Source: Kiritimatiellia bacterium (GTDB lineage: Bacteria > Verrucomicrobiota > Kiritimatiellia > RFP12 > UBA1067). Taken from it: DNA of 5,755 bases. Positions 1-5,755 of this stretch are shown here, one piece after another. Location: contig JAFPDR010000169.1 of assembly GCA_017389885.1 (NCBI GenBank), positions 1 through 5,755 on the forward strand. The letters are read 5' to 3'. Position numbers and translations under genes: made by a program. Positions within the stretch are counted from its first letter, which is position 1. Every line of letters begins with the position of its first letter. The notes under the pieces were generated by a model. That model saw only the letters and a list, made by a program, of their open reading frames with translations, was not told where the DNA came from and made no database searches.

Positions 1-186
1 GAGGAGATCGCGAACGTCCGCCTCGAACACGCGCTCGAGCTCCTAAGGGACCCAAAGCAGGGAATCACGCCCATAGCGAACTTATGCGGATGGGATTCGG
101 ACGCCTACTTAAAGCGTCTCTTCAAGAAGCGGTTCGGAATGACCATGCGCGAATGGCGCGAGGCAAACATGGAGCCACGGCCGTGA
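1..186 (+). CDS. AraC-family transcriptional regulator, C-terminal fragment (5' end outside window)
   Basis: Frame 1 is open from the first base to a TGA at 184-186 and encodes 61 residues. They match the second half of an AraC/XylS DNA-binding domain: a helix of the form RLEHALELLRD, the second helix-turn-helix around ITPIANLCGWDSDAYLKRLF, and the closing KKRFGMTMREWRE, which corresponds to the family's usual F-x-x-x-F-G-x-(S/T)-P-x-x-(Y/W)-R ending. The CGWDSD-type recognition segment resembles XylR-like regulators of sugar use, but the ligand-binding part is missing, so the effector cannot be named. The protein ends about eleven residues after the family signature, as is usual. The stop codon overlaps the GTG start of the downstream MATE gene by four bases, so the two are probably in one transcript. 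The sequence is seen directly; the link between regulator and transporter is inferred. Confidence 0.9.
   Translation, partial: EEIANVRLEHALELLRDPKQGITPIANLCGWDSDAYLKRLFKKRFGMTMREWREANMEPRP
171..174 (+). promoter_or_regulatory. Ribosome binding site for the MATE gene
   Basis: GGAG lies inside the AraC reading frame, 8 bases before the GTG at 183 and 17 bases before the next in-frame ATG at 192. The 8-base spacing is near ideal, so this site supports the GTG as the start. Confidence 0.55.
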
Positions 187-1502
187 ACGCGATGCTCTCA
201 CTCCAGCGCCTCGCGCTGCCGCTCACCTTCGCGCAGCTCGCCTTCGCGGCGAACACGTTCGTAACCAGCCTGTTCCTCTCCCGCTCTTCGACGACCGCAC
301 TGCACGCATCCCTGCCGGGCTCGATGCTCGCCGTCGCGGTCTCGTCGCTCGCGATTTCCGCGCTCGGCTACTCTGGGACAGTGTTCGCCGACAGGCACGG
401 CTCGGGCGACACGCCCGGCGCGCTCGCCGCGTTCCGCTCCGCCCTCGTCCTCGCCGCGCTGTCGATTCCGTACTTCATCCTCGCCGCGCCCTTCGGACAC
501 GCGCTCCTGGGCGTCTTCAACACCGCTCCGGAAGTCCTCGCCGCGGAATCGGCGTACTACGACGTCCTTCTCGCGAACGGATACTTCACAATGCTCGCGG
601 CCGTGCTCGGCGGATACTTCACCGGACAGGGAAAGACGCGCTTCGTCGGAGCGGTGACCGTATTCGGCTTTCTGGTCAACATGGCCATAGTGCCGATATT
701 CATCAACGGTCTGTTCGGAGTGCCGACGAGCGGAATCAGAGGCGCCGGATGGTCAGCGACGATTTCGCACATCATCCCGTGCATAATTCTCGCAATCGCG
801 ATCCGCCTGCGTCCGCTCGAATGCAGGGCGCGGCAGATGTGCCGCGCCGATTTCCGCACCCTTCTCTCGCTCGGCATCCCGAACGGAGTCCGCGCCGTGA
901 TAGACATCGGCGGATTCTTCGTCTTCGCCGCCGTCCTCGCCGAATGCGAGGGCGCTGCGGTCGCGGCGAGCACCGCGGCGTTCGCGGTGAACGGAATCTA
1001 CCAGGCGCTTCCGCAGGGGCTCTCCCAGGCGCTTGAGATCATGACCGCGCGCGCGGCGCGGGAGAACAGGAGCGCGCTTCTCGCCCCGGCCCTAAGGCTC
1101 GTTGCGATCCACGCGCTCGCGTTCATCGCGGTACTCTCCCTTTTCGGACGCGAACTCCTCAACGCCTTCGCAACGAAGGGAGACGCCGCATTCGCGGACG
1201 GATTCTCAGCCGCTGCGAAGACGCTGGTCCTGATCCTGTGCGCAAAGGCCGTTTTCGAGTCCGCAGTCCAGGTGCTGCAGGCGCACCTTCGCGGGCGCGG
1301 CGAAACCGCCGCGGTATTCCGCATCCAGTGCGCGACGTCGCTTCTCTTCTGGATTCCGCTGTTCCTTGCCGTGAGGGCCTTCTCCCCGGGCATCCCGGCC
1401 TACTGGCTCACGATGCTCGCGTCCGCCGCCCTCGCCAGCGCGGCGCTGTTCCTCACTCAGGCTCGCCTTCCGAGCGCGACTCGGACTCCACGACGACCTT
1501 GA
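183..1502 (+). CDS. MATE-family multidrug/cation antiporter
   Basis: This encodes a 439-residue inner-membrane protein, close to the usual 440-470 for MATE exporters, which expel drugs or organic cations in exchange for Na+ or H+. It is almost wholly hydrophobic, with about twelve predicted membrane segments in two related halves. Family-like landmarks in the first half are the polar turn FADRHGSGD near residues 68-76 (MATE proteins often have a Q-x-x-G-A-G-D-like loop here), GGYFTGQGKTRF at 143-154, and GIRGAGWSATIS at 184-195. The second half begins with LGIPNGVRAVID near 230-241, and ALPQGLSQALEIMTARAAR at 275-293 is the counterpart of the first-half loop. The frame is open back to 84, but that stretch lies over the AraC gene. 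GTG at 183 overlaps the AraC stop and has a well-spaced GGAG; ATG at 192 is the alternative. The substrate cannot be told from the sequence. Some MATE-fold proteins instead export lipids or peptides, so the drug-efflux role is inferred. Confidence 0.88.
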   Translation: MNAMLSLQRLALPLTFAQLAFAANTFVTSLFLSRSSTTALHASLPGSMLAVAVSSLAISALGYSGTVFADRHGSGDTPGALAAFRSALVLAALSIPYFILAAPFGHALLGVFNTAPEVLAAESAYYDVLLANGYFTMLAAVLGGYFTGQGKTRFVGAVTVFGFLVNMAIVPIFINGLFGVPTSGIRGAGWSATISHIIPCIILAIAIRLRPLECRARQMCRADFRTLLSLGIPNGVRAVIDIGGFFVFAAVLAECEGAAVAASTAAFAVNGIYQALPQGLSQALEIMTARAARENRSALLAPALRLVAIHALAFIAVLSLFGRELLNAFATKGDAAFADGFSAAAKTLVLILCAKAVFESAVQVLQAHLRGRGETAAVFRIQCATSLLFWIPLFLAVRAFSPGIPAYWLTMLASAALASAALFLTQARLPSATRTPRRP

Positions 1503-1524
1503 AGAACTTCCGGCGCGGATTGAT
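1503..1524. other. Convergent intergenic gap
   Basis: These 22 bases separate the stop of the MATE gene from the stop of the dihydrouridine synthase gene on the other strand. No GC-rich stem followed by a T run is visible in either direction. Termination here may be Rho-dependent, or the transcripts may overlap. Confidence 0.7.
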
Positions 1525-2493
1525 CTACAGCGAAAGCGAGTCGACGGCCTCGCGCATCTCGGCGATGGAGCGGACGCGGTTGAGGCGCGCGCGAAGCGCC
1601 GCCGCGCCGGGGCGTCCCGCGAAGTAGCGGAAGAGGTGGACGTGCATCTTCACGGACGCGAACGCGTCCTCGGACGGTATGTGGTCGTTCGGGAAGCGCT
1701 CCGCGAGCTGGCGGCGGAACTCGAGTATATACCCGAGGTGCTTCTCGAACAGGCGGCAGGAGCTCTCTCCGCCTGTCGGTTGCCGGGCGTCAGACGTCTC
1801 CGCATCTCCCCTCAGCGCACTGAACATCGCGGGACGGGATAACGCGGCTCGCCCGACCATCACAGCGTCAACGCCCGTCGCCGCGACGGCGGCGGCGCTC
1901 TTCGCGTCGACGACGCTTCCGTTTCCCGTCACCGGGATGCGCGCGCGGCGTACCACTTCGGAGAGAAGGTCGAGGTGCGTCTCGCCTCCGTGCATCTGCG
2001 ACGTGTAGCGCGCGTGGAGGATGAAGCCCCTCGCGCCAGCCTGCTCCGCGGCGTCGAGAAGCTCGAACACCGTCGTGCGGCGAGGGTGCGGACCGAGCCG
2101 CGTCTTGAGCGTGACGGGCAGGGGCGTGTTCTCGACCATCGCCTTGAGCAGTCGGTAGACCTTCTCGGGGTCCTCGGCGAGCTTCGCCCCTGCGCCATCC
2201 CGGGTCACCTTCGTCATAGGACACCCCGCGTTGAGGTTGAGCTCGACGAAGCGGTCCGGCGGAACCTCCCTCGCGGCGAACGCGAGGTCGGTTTCCTTCG
2301 ACCCGAAGAGCTGGCACGCGACAGGCCCCTCCCCCGGCATCGTCTCCATCAGGTGCCGCGTCGGAGAGGAGCCGTGCGCGAGCCCGGCGGCGGAGACCAT
2401 CTCGGTGTACGCGAGGTCCGCCCCGCCCTCGAAGCAGAGCCTCCTGAACGGCGCGTCGGTGAATCCGGCAAGCGGTGCGAGGACGAACTTCAT
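1525..2493 (-). CDS. tRNA-dihydrouridine synthase (Dus family)
   Basis: This encodes 322 residues, the normal length for a bacterial Dus enzyme. Dus proteins are FMN-dependent and reduce specific uridines in the tRNA D-loop (or nearby) to dihydrouridine using NADPH, in the cytoplasm. The N-terminus LAPLAGFTDAPFRRLC is the classic start of the TIM barrel. The catalytic cysteine is Cys91 in LNAGCPMTKV, followed by the glycine-rich DGAGAKLA. Other expected residues are Lys130 (TLKTRLG), His160 (ILHAR), GNGSV at 190-194 and the phosphate-binding VMVGRAAL at 211-218. A C-terminal helical domain follows (about 245-322) and contains HLFRYFAGRPG. The family often has Asp where this protein has Asn in the strand before the cysteine (LNLN). 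The HAR after the barrel strand recalls DusA more than DusB, so no subtype symbol is given. The ATG overlaps the preceding stop (ATGA) and GAGG sits 4 bases upstream, which makes it the last gene of the operon. The frame is open far upstream of the ATG, but that part is not Dus-like. Confidence 0.95.
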   Translation of the reverse strand: MKFVLAPLAGFTDAPFRRLCFEGGADLAYTEMVSAAGLAHGSSPTRHLMETMPGEGPVACQLFGSKETDLAFAAREVPPDRFVELNLNAGCPMTKVTRDGAGAKLAEDPEKVYRLLKAMVENTPLPVTLKTRLGPHPRRTTVFELLDAAEQAGARGFILHARYTSQMHGGETHLDLLSEVVRRARIPVTGNGSVVDAKSAAAVAATGVDAVMVGRAALSRPAMFSALRGDAETSDARQPTGGESSCRLFEKHLGYILEFRRQLAERFPNDHIPSEDAFASVKMHVHLFRYFAGRPGAAALRARLNRVRSIAEMREAVDSLSL

Positions 2494-4031
2494 TTCACCT
2501 CGAGCTTCGGGACGAGCGCGGGATCGTAGTACGGCGCTTCCGTGTCGACGATCGAGAACGAGACGTACGCGGGCGCGCCCCATCCCGTCCCCTTGCCGCG
2601 TCCGAACGCCGCGAGGTCGACGCGCGCCGTGCCCTTGAGCTTCGTCCTGTCTATCGCGAGCCTGACCGCGCCGCCCTTCTGCTCGACGACCTTCGCCGCG
2701 CCGAGCGGATCGTGCACGACGCGGCACTCGATCTCGTCCGCGCCGCTGAACGCGAAGTCGAACATGCGCTCGTCGTCGGGGGAGCGGAGCACTATCGCGG
2801 CGGCGAACGGGGTTACGTAGGTTATCTCGGGATACTTCGGCTTCTCCTTCACGGGCGCGCCCATGCGGAATATCCTGACGAGCGGCGGGACGGACGCGGG
2901 AGTCATCTCCGCGGCGAGCTTCTTCAGCCGCGCGAGGTCGAGTCCGTTCGGCGGCATGCACGTCGGATGCGCCTTTTCCGTAAGATACGCGTCCTCTCCG
3001 TCCACGCCCTTCAGCGACTTCCTGACGAGCGTCATGATCGTCGGCGCGAGGAGGCGCCGCGCGACGACGTCGCGCTTCGTCTCCGGACTGAACGAGCGGC
3101 TCGCCTCGAGCGCCGCCCTCAGGTAGTGCTGGTCGCTCCAGCTGCGCCCCTGCGTGACGAGCCAGTACGGCGCGACGGAAACGAAGACGTCTCCGTTCGT
3201 TCCGATCGGCGGGTAGTCCGCGTTCGCGGGGAACACCCATGTCTGGTTGGAGAGGTAGAGCGACGACATCGTCTGGAGGCGGCGCGTGTCGCTCGTCATC
3301 ATCGCGCGCGGAATCGAGCGCCAGAACACGTCGTGTATGTACGCGCGGCTGCAGTTGCCGAAGACGGGGTATGGGAACTTCACGTTCGGGAAGTCGAGGT
3401 CGAGCCGGCGTTCGCGTCCGATGGCGTCGAGCTTCACCTCGGTGAGGCCGGGGAAGTTCGTGACGACGAGGCGGGAGTGCCCGCCGTCGCGGTTCATGTA
3501 CAGGTCGCCGGCGTTGCCCCCCTCCGCACCCGGCGAGAGCTTCATGCGCGCGATGAAGCATCCGTCGTCGAAGTCCCAGAGCATGTTCTGCTCGCCGAGC
3601 GCGAGCGATTCGCCCATCGCGCCGGTCGCGTCCGTGACCGCCATCGGCCCGAGCAGGATCGGTCGGTCCTTCGTGTCCTTCGCGCGCCTGACGATGTCCG
3701 CGAAGCGCCTGTCGGACGAGATGCGCTTCAGGTCCGAGTCGGACGAGATCACGTCAGCGTCCCTGAACCCGAGGTCGACGGCGCGGTCGAGCTGGTCGAG
3801 CGCCTCGGCGCGCTTCTCGCGGCAGGCGAGCGAGCACGCGAAGTTGTAGGCCCACGTGGGGTCGTCGGGGAGAAGCTCCGCGCCGGCGCGCGACGCCTTC
3901 TCCATCGCCTCCGTGTCGCCTGCGCGGACGGCTCGGACGAACTCGGCGCGAAGGCGCTCGTGCTCCGGGAAGCGCGAGGGGTAGTCCCATATCGAGAGGA
4001 CGGCGAGAAGTGCGAAGACGGCGTGCATCAT
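2490..4031 (-). CDS. Probable exported TPR-like protein of unknown function
   Basis: I do not recognise this 513-residue protein as a named family. The N-terminus (MMHAVFALLAVLS) has a short hydrophobic stretch that could be a signal peptide, although it lacks the usual basic residues. Residues about 25-118 look like a TPR-type helical region: GAELLPDDPTWAYNFACSLA, then a second helix pair REKRAEALDQLDRAVDLGF, then the D-A-D-x-x-x-x-D-x-D-L-x-x-I-x-x-D-x-R-F ending common after bacterial TPRs. Residues about 120-345 form a mixed domain rich in Trp, Tyr and Asn, without an obvious catalytic motif. Residues about 400-495 alternate polar and hydrophobic positions like a beta-sandwich. Two adjacent ATGs (4031 and 4028) are possible starts. 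The first overlaps the upstream TGA as ATGA and has GAGG 5 bases before it; the second would give 8-base spacing and a protein one residue shorter. The stop overlaps the dus start. An envelope or periplasmic role is inferred only from the possible signal peptide. Confidence 0.85.
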   Translation of the reverse strand: MMHAVFALLAVLSIWDYPSRFPEHERLRAEFVRAVRAGDTEAMEKASRAGAELLPDDPTWAYNFACSLACREKRAEALDQLDRAVDLGFRDADVISSDSDLKRISSDRRFADIVRRAKDTKDRPILLGPMAVTDATGAMGESLALGEQNMLWDFDDGCFIARMKLSPGAEGGNAGDLYMNRDGGHSRLVVTNFPGLTEVKLDAIGRERRLDLDFPNVKFPYPVFGNCSRAYIHDVFWRSIPRAMMTSDTRRLQTMSSLYLSNQTWVFPANADYPPIGTNGDVFVSVAPYWLVTQGRSWSDQHYLRAALEASRSFSPETKRDVVARRLLAPTIMTLVRKSLKGVDGEDAYLTEKAHPTCMPPNGLDLARLKKLAAEMTPASVPPLVRIFRMGAPVKEKPKYPEITYVTPFAAAIVLRSPDDERMFDFAFSGADEIECRVVHDPLGAAKVVEQKGGAVRLAIDRTKLKGTARVDLAAFGRGKGTGWGAPAYVSFSIVDTEAPYYDPALVPKLEVK

Positions 4032-5521
4032 CCGATCCTCATCCAGGACGGAAGCTTCACCAGCCTCGCCTCCCTGCTCTGGTTGGTGGAAAGCGACTGG
4101 GCGGTTCCGATGGAAGGAGACTCGAGCGCGGCGAGGCGCGCCATCATCGCCTGCTGGCTGGCGGCCTGGTGCTGGCGCATGGTCTCGTTCGCCTGCTTCT
4201 CGGAGAGGAGCTCCTTCTCGCGGGTCTGTAGGCGCGCCCTGAGCTCCTCGATCTCCGCGCGCATCTGCGTGAGGTCCCGCTCCCCCGCGGCCGCGCGCGC
4301 CGTCTCGGCCTGGCTCAGGCGCAGGCGCTCCGTGAGGTCGCGCACCTGGCGCTCGCTGTCCGCGGCGCGCCTCTCGGCGAGGCGGCGGAACTCCTCGTAC
4401 TCCTTCGCGATGCGGGCGGTGCGGGGATCCTCCGGACGCGACACGAGCGCCTTCTTCGTCATCTCCTCGATGTTCGTGCCGGCGCGCACGAGAAGGGTCC
4501 GCCTGCGCTCCGCGAGACGGTCCGCCCGCTCCTGGTGGCGGCGGCGGAACTCCTCCGCGTCCTTCTTCTCGGCGTCGATCAGCGCGGCGAGCTCCTCGGC
4601 CTCTCCGGTCATTATCGAATAGACCGCGGCCTGGATGTCGGCGATCTCGCTCGCCGTCTGCGGCAGGCGGCGCAGCTCGTCCTCCAGCGCGGCTATCTGC
4701 TCGCGCAGCTTCGCGTTGGCGGCCTGCTCGTCGGCGCACGCCTTCTCGTTCTCCCCGGCGACGCGCGTGGCGGCGGCGAGCATCTCGTCGAGCTCCCTGT
4801 TGCGCGCCTCGCCGCGGTCCACCTTCTCCGCGAGCTCGCGCGCGCGGGCGTCGCCCGTCTCCACCTTCGCCTGCAGCTCCTTCGCGCGCGCCTCGCTCTC
4901 CTCGAGGCGGCGCTCGAGGTCCTTCGCCCTCGCGCTTCCCTCCTCCACCTGCCGCGTGAGCTCCGCGACGCGCGTCTCGTCGACGACGATCTTCTCCACG
5001 ATCTTCTCGACGGGGACTTCCTTCACGACCTCCTTCTCGACGATCTTCTCCACCGGAACCTCGACGGGAACCTCCACGCGCTTCTCGACGACCTTCTCGA
5101 CGATCTTCTCGACAGGAACCTCGACGCGCTTCTCCACGATCTTCTCGACTACCTTGACCTCCTGCTGGTCGGACGCGGCGGGAGACTCGGCGGGGGCTTC
5201 GCCGGACGCGGCGGATTCCGGCGCGGACTCGTCGAACGGCGCGCGCGTCTCGATCATCGTCGCCGTCGGAGGAAGCCTCCCGCTCGCGAGCAGCGCCTCC
5301 GCGGCGGCGCGGTTGAAGGGCCCGCGCGGATTTCCGTCCCCGAGGTCGATGGAGAATCGCATGTCGAGGAACGGAACGTCTTCTACGCGCCTCCAGATGT
5401 CGTTGTCGTCCGAGATCTCCTGTCCCGGCTGGATGCGTCCGAGGCGCGCCCACTCGACGAGCTGCTCCTGGCTCTCCGGACCGAATGTCTCGTCCTGCGT
5501 TCTAAGGTACCACTGGCTCAT
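4028..5521 (-). CDS. GYF_2-domain protein with Val/Glu/Lys repeat and long coiled coils
   Basis: This encodes 497 residues of unknown specific role. Residues 4-50 fit the GYF_2 (DUF4339) domain: WYLRTQDETFGPES, a helix ending in ARLGRIQPG, then the conserved DIWRRVEDVP. These small domains are generally thought to bind proline-containing peptides. Residues about 53-95 look like a second, weaker copy (RGPFNRAAAEALLASGRLPP). A short Ala/Ser/Pro/Glu linker follows, then a repeat tract of VEKIVEK and VEVPVE units at 124-179. Long Glu/Arg/Ala-rich coiled coils follow at about 183-290, 312-345 and 372-465, ending in a short basic tail. No signal peptide or membrane segment is visible, so it is probably cytoplasmic, perhaps a scaffold or filament (inferred). 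ATG at 5521 is preferred because GGGAGG lies 8 bases before it. ATG at 5527 overlaps the upstream stop as ATGA but leaves only 2 bases to that site; it would add two residues. The stop overlaps the next gene's start. Confidence 0.88.
   Translation of the reverse strand: MSQWYLRTQDETFGPESQEQLVEWARLGRIQPGQEISDDNDIWRRVEDVPFLDMRFSIDLGDGNPRGPFNRAAAEALLASGRLPPTATMIETRAPFDESAPESAASGEAPAESPAASDQQEVKVVEKIVEKRVEVPVEKIVEKVVEKRVEVPVEVPVEKIVEKEVVKEVPVEKIVEKIVVDETRVAELTRQVEEGSARAKDLERRLEESEARAKELQAKVETGDARARELAEKVDRGEARNRELDEMLAAATRVAGENEKACADEQAANAKLREQIAALEDELRRLPQTASEIADIQAAVYSIMTGEAEELAALIDAEKKDAEEFRRRHQERADRLAERRRTLLVRAGTNIEEMTKKALVSRPEDPRTARIAKEYEEFRRLAERRAADSERQVRDLTERLRLSQAETARAAAGERDLTQMRAEIEELRARLQTREKELLSEKQANETMRQHQAASQQAMMARLAALESPSIGTAQSLSTNQSREARLVKLPSWMRIG
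4985..5152 (-). repeat. Tandem Val/Glu/Lys repeat tract within the GYF_2 gene
   Basis: About 56 codons are built from short units reading VEKIVEK, VEKRVEVPVE and VEVPVE. In the DNA, the plus-strand words gatcttctc and cgcgcttctc recur at short, irregular spacing. The protein segment is highly charged with regular Val/Ile, which suits an extended or coiled stalk between the GYF-like domains and the main coiled coils. Such tracts can change length by slippage or recombination. Confidence 0.8.
5059..5117 (-). repeat. Perfect 59-base direct repeat, copy 1 (inside GYF_2 gene)
   Basis: Base-by-base comparison shows that these 59 bases are identical to 5697-5755, in the same orientation and reading frame phase. 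The copies sit in two different adjacent genes. The match stops at 5058/5696 on the left; on the right it runs into the window edge, so its full length is unknown. Confidence 0.93.
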
Positions 5522-5523
5522 TT

Positions 5524-5755
5524 TCATTTCCTCCCGAAAAATCCGAAATGTCCCCTGCCCGCCGCCGCGAGTTCGCGGCGCGCCGCCTCCTCGAGCGCGG
5601 CGAGGCGCGAACGGTCCGCGCCGCCGAATATCCCGCCCTTCCGCGGCGGAGGCGCCGCGTCCGCCGGCTCGACTACCTCGGCCTCTACGACCTCCGCCTC
5701 GACGGGAACCTCCACGCGCTTCTCGACGACCTTCTCGACGATCTTCTCGACAGGA
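5524..5755 (-). CDS. Val/Glu/Lys-repeat protein, C-terminal fragment (5' end outside window)
   Basis: The frame is open from the right edge to a TGA at 5524-5526 and gives the last 76 residues of a larger protein. It begins mid-repeat with PVEKIVEKVVEKRVEVPVE, continues as a six-residue alternation (VEAEVVEAEVVE), then a Pro-rich linker (ADAAPPP), a basic/glycine segment (RKGGIFGG), a short helix (RLAALEEAARREL) and a tail ending GHFGFFGRK. A GTG at 5715 could be taken as a start for a 63-residue protein, but it lies inside the repeat, and the frame continues upstream with the same repeat, so a fragment is far more likely. I do not recognise the family. The shared repeat suggests a relative or partner of the GYF_2 protein that follows it. 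Its stop is 2 bases before, or overlaps, the next start, so the two are almost certainly co-transcribed. Confidence 0.78.
   Translation of the reverse strand, partial: PVEKIVEKVVEKRVEVPVEAEVVEAEVVEPADAAPPPRKGGIFGGADRSRLAALEEAARRELAAAGRGHFGFFGRK
5530..5535 (-). promoter_or_regulatory. Ribosome binding site for the GYF_2 gene
   Basis: GGGAGG on the minus strand is the strongest ribosome binding site seen in this window. It lies within the last codons of the upstream gene, 8 bases before the ATG at 5521 and only 2 before the ATG at 5527, so it favours the 5521 start. Confidence 0.65.
5697..5755 (-). repeat. Perfect 59-base direct repeat, copy 2 (in upstream partial gene)
   Basis: This is identical to 5059-5117, 638 bases away, and encodes the same residues in the same frame. 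It reaches the window edge, so the repeat may extend further. Confidence 0.93.

Noticed and set aside
84..182. N-terminal extension of the MATE protein to the ATG at 84
   Set aside because: This region encodes the AraC C-terminus in another frame, and the extension adds hydrophilic residues not expected before the first membrane segment.
2494..3561. Upstream extension of the dihydrouridine synthase frame, giving a 678-residue protein
   Set aside because: Nothing Dus-like precedes the ATG at 2493. The extra part is an out-of-frame reading of the TPR-like gene, so this is not a fusion.
2475..4622. Plus-strand open frame of about 715 codons opposite the operon
   Set aside because: It lies antisense to three convincing genes, has an Arg/Glu/Val-heavy composition with no domain-like pattern, and is explained by GC-rich codons on the opposite strand that leave few stops.
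4985..5152. CRISPR-like or intergenic repeat array
   Set aside because: The repeats are in frame, irregular in spacing, lack unique spacers and encode a coherent Val/Glu/Lys tract.
4032..5453. Upstream extension of the TPR-like protein's frame through the coiled-coil gene
   Set aside because: The translated stretch is low-complexity Arg/Gly/Ala sequence in a shifted frame of the GYF_2 gene. The real start is at 4031, where the signal-like hydrophobic segment begins and the ATGA overlap occurs.
5527..5715. A separate small gene of 63 residues starting at GTG 5715
   Set aside because: The frame stays open to the window edge with the same Val/Glu/Lys repeat, so this is the end of a longer protein.

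Overview
The window is a gene-dense, high-GC bacterial segment (roughly two thirds G+C by eye) holding two oppositely oriented gene groups that converge near position 1510. The organism cannot be named from this sequence. An AraC/XylR-type regulator tail, a GYF_2-domain coiled-coil protein, a TPR-like exported protein of unknown type and a strong G/C preference at third codon positions together fit the Verrucomicrobiota/Kiritimatiellota/Lentisphaerota part of the PVC group. That placement is an inference from gene style, not from a marker gene.

Plus strand, 1-1502: the C-terminal 61 residues of an AraC-family regulator run in from the left edge. They are followed, through a 4-base GTGA stop/start overlap, by a full-length MATE-family multidrug/cation antiporter. 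The AraC tail has no start codon inside the window and is easily missed. Recognising it moves the MATE start about 100 bases downstream of the longest open frame.

Minus strand, 5755 down to 1525: a tightly packed operon of at least four genes, read right to left. First comes the C-terminal end of a protein with a Val/Glu/Lys-rich repeat (cut by the window edge). Next is a 497-residue GYF_2-domain protein with the same Val/Glu/Lys repeat and long coiled coils. Then comes a 513-residue protein with a probable N-terminal export signal, a TPR-like segment and an unrecognised C-terminal region. Last is a tRNA-dihydrouridine synthase with its catalytic cysteine present. The last two junctions are ATGA overlaps and the first is within a few bases, so the genes are probably co-transcribed and translationally coupled. 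The operon promoter lies beyond the right edge.

The two groups end 22 bases apart with no convincing intrinsic terminator. No gene-free stretch exceeds 300 bases; nearly every base is coding. No tRNA, rRNA, CRISPR array, insertion sequence or phage feature was seen. The most unusual points are a perfect 59-base direct repeat shared by two adjacent operon genes, and the pairing of GYF/coiled-coil and uncharacterised exported proteins with a housekeeping tRNA-modification enzyme.
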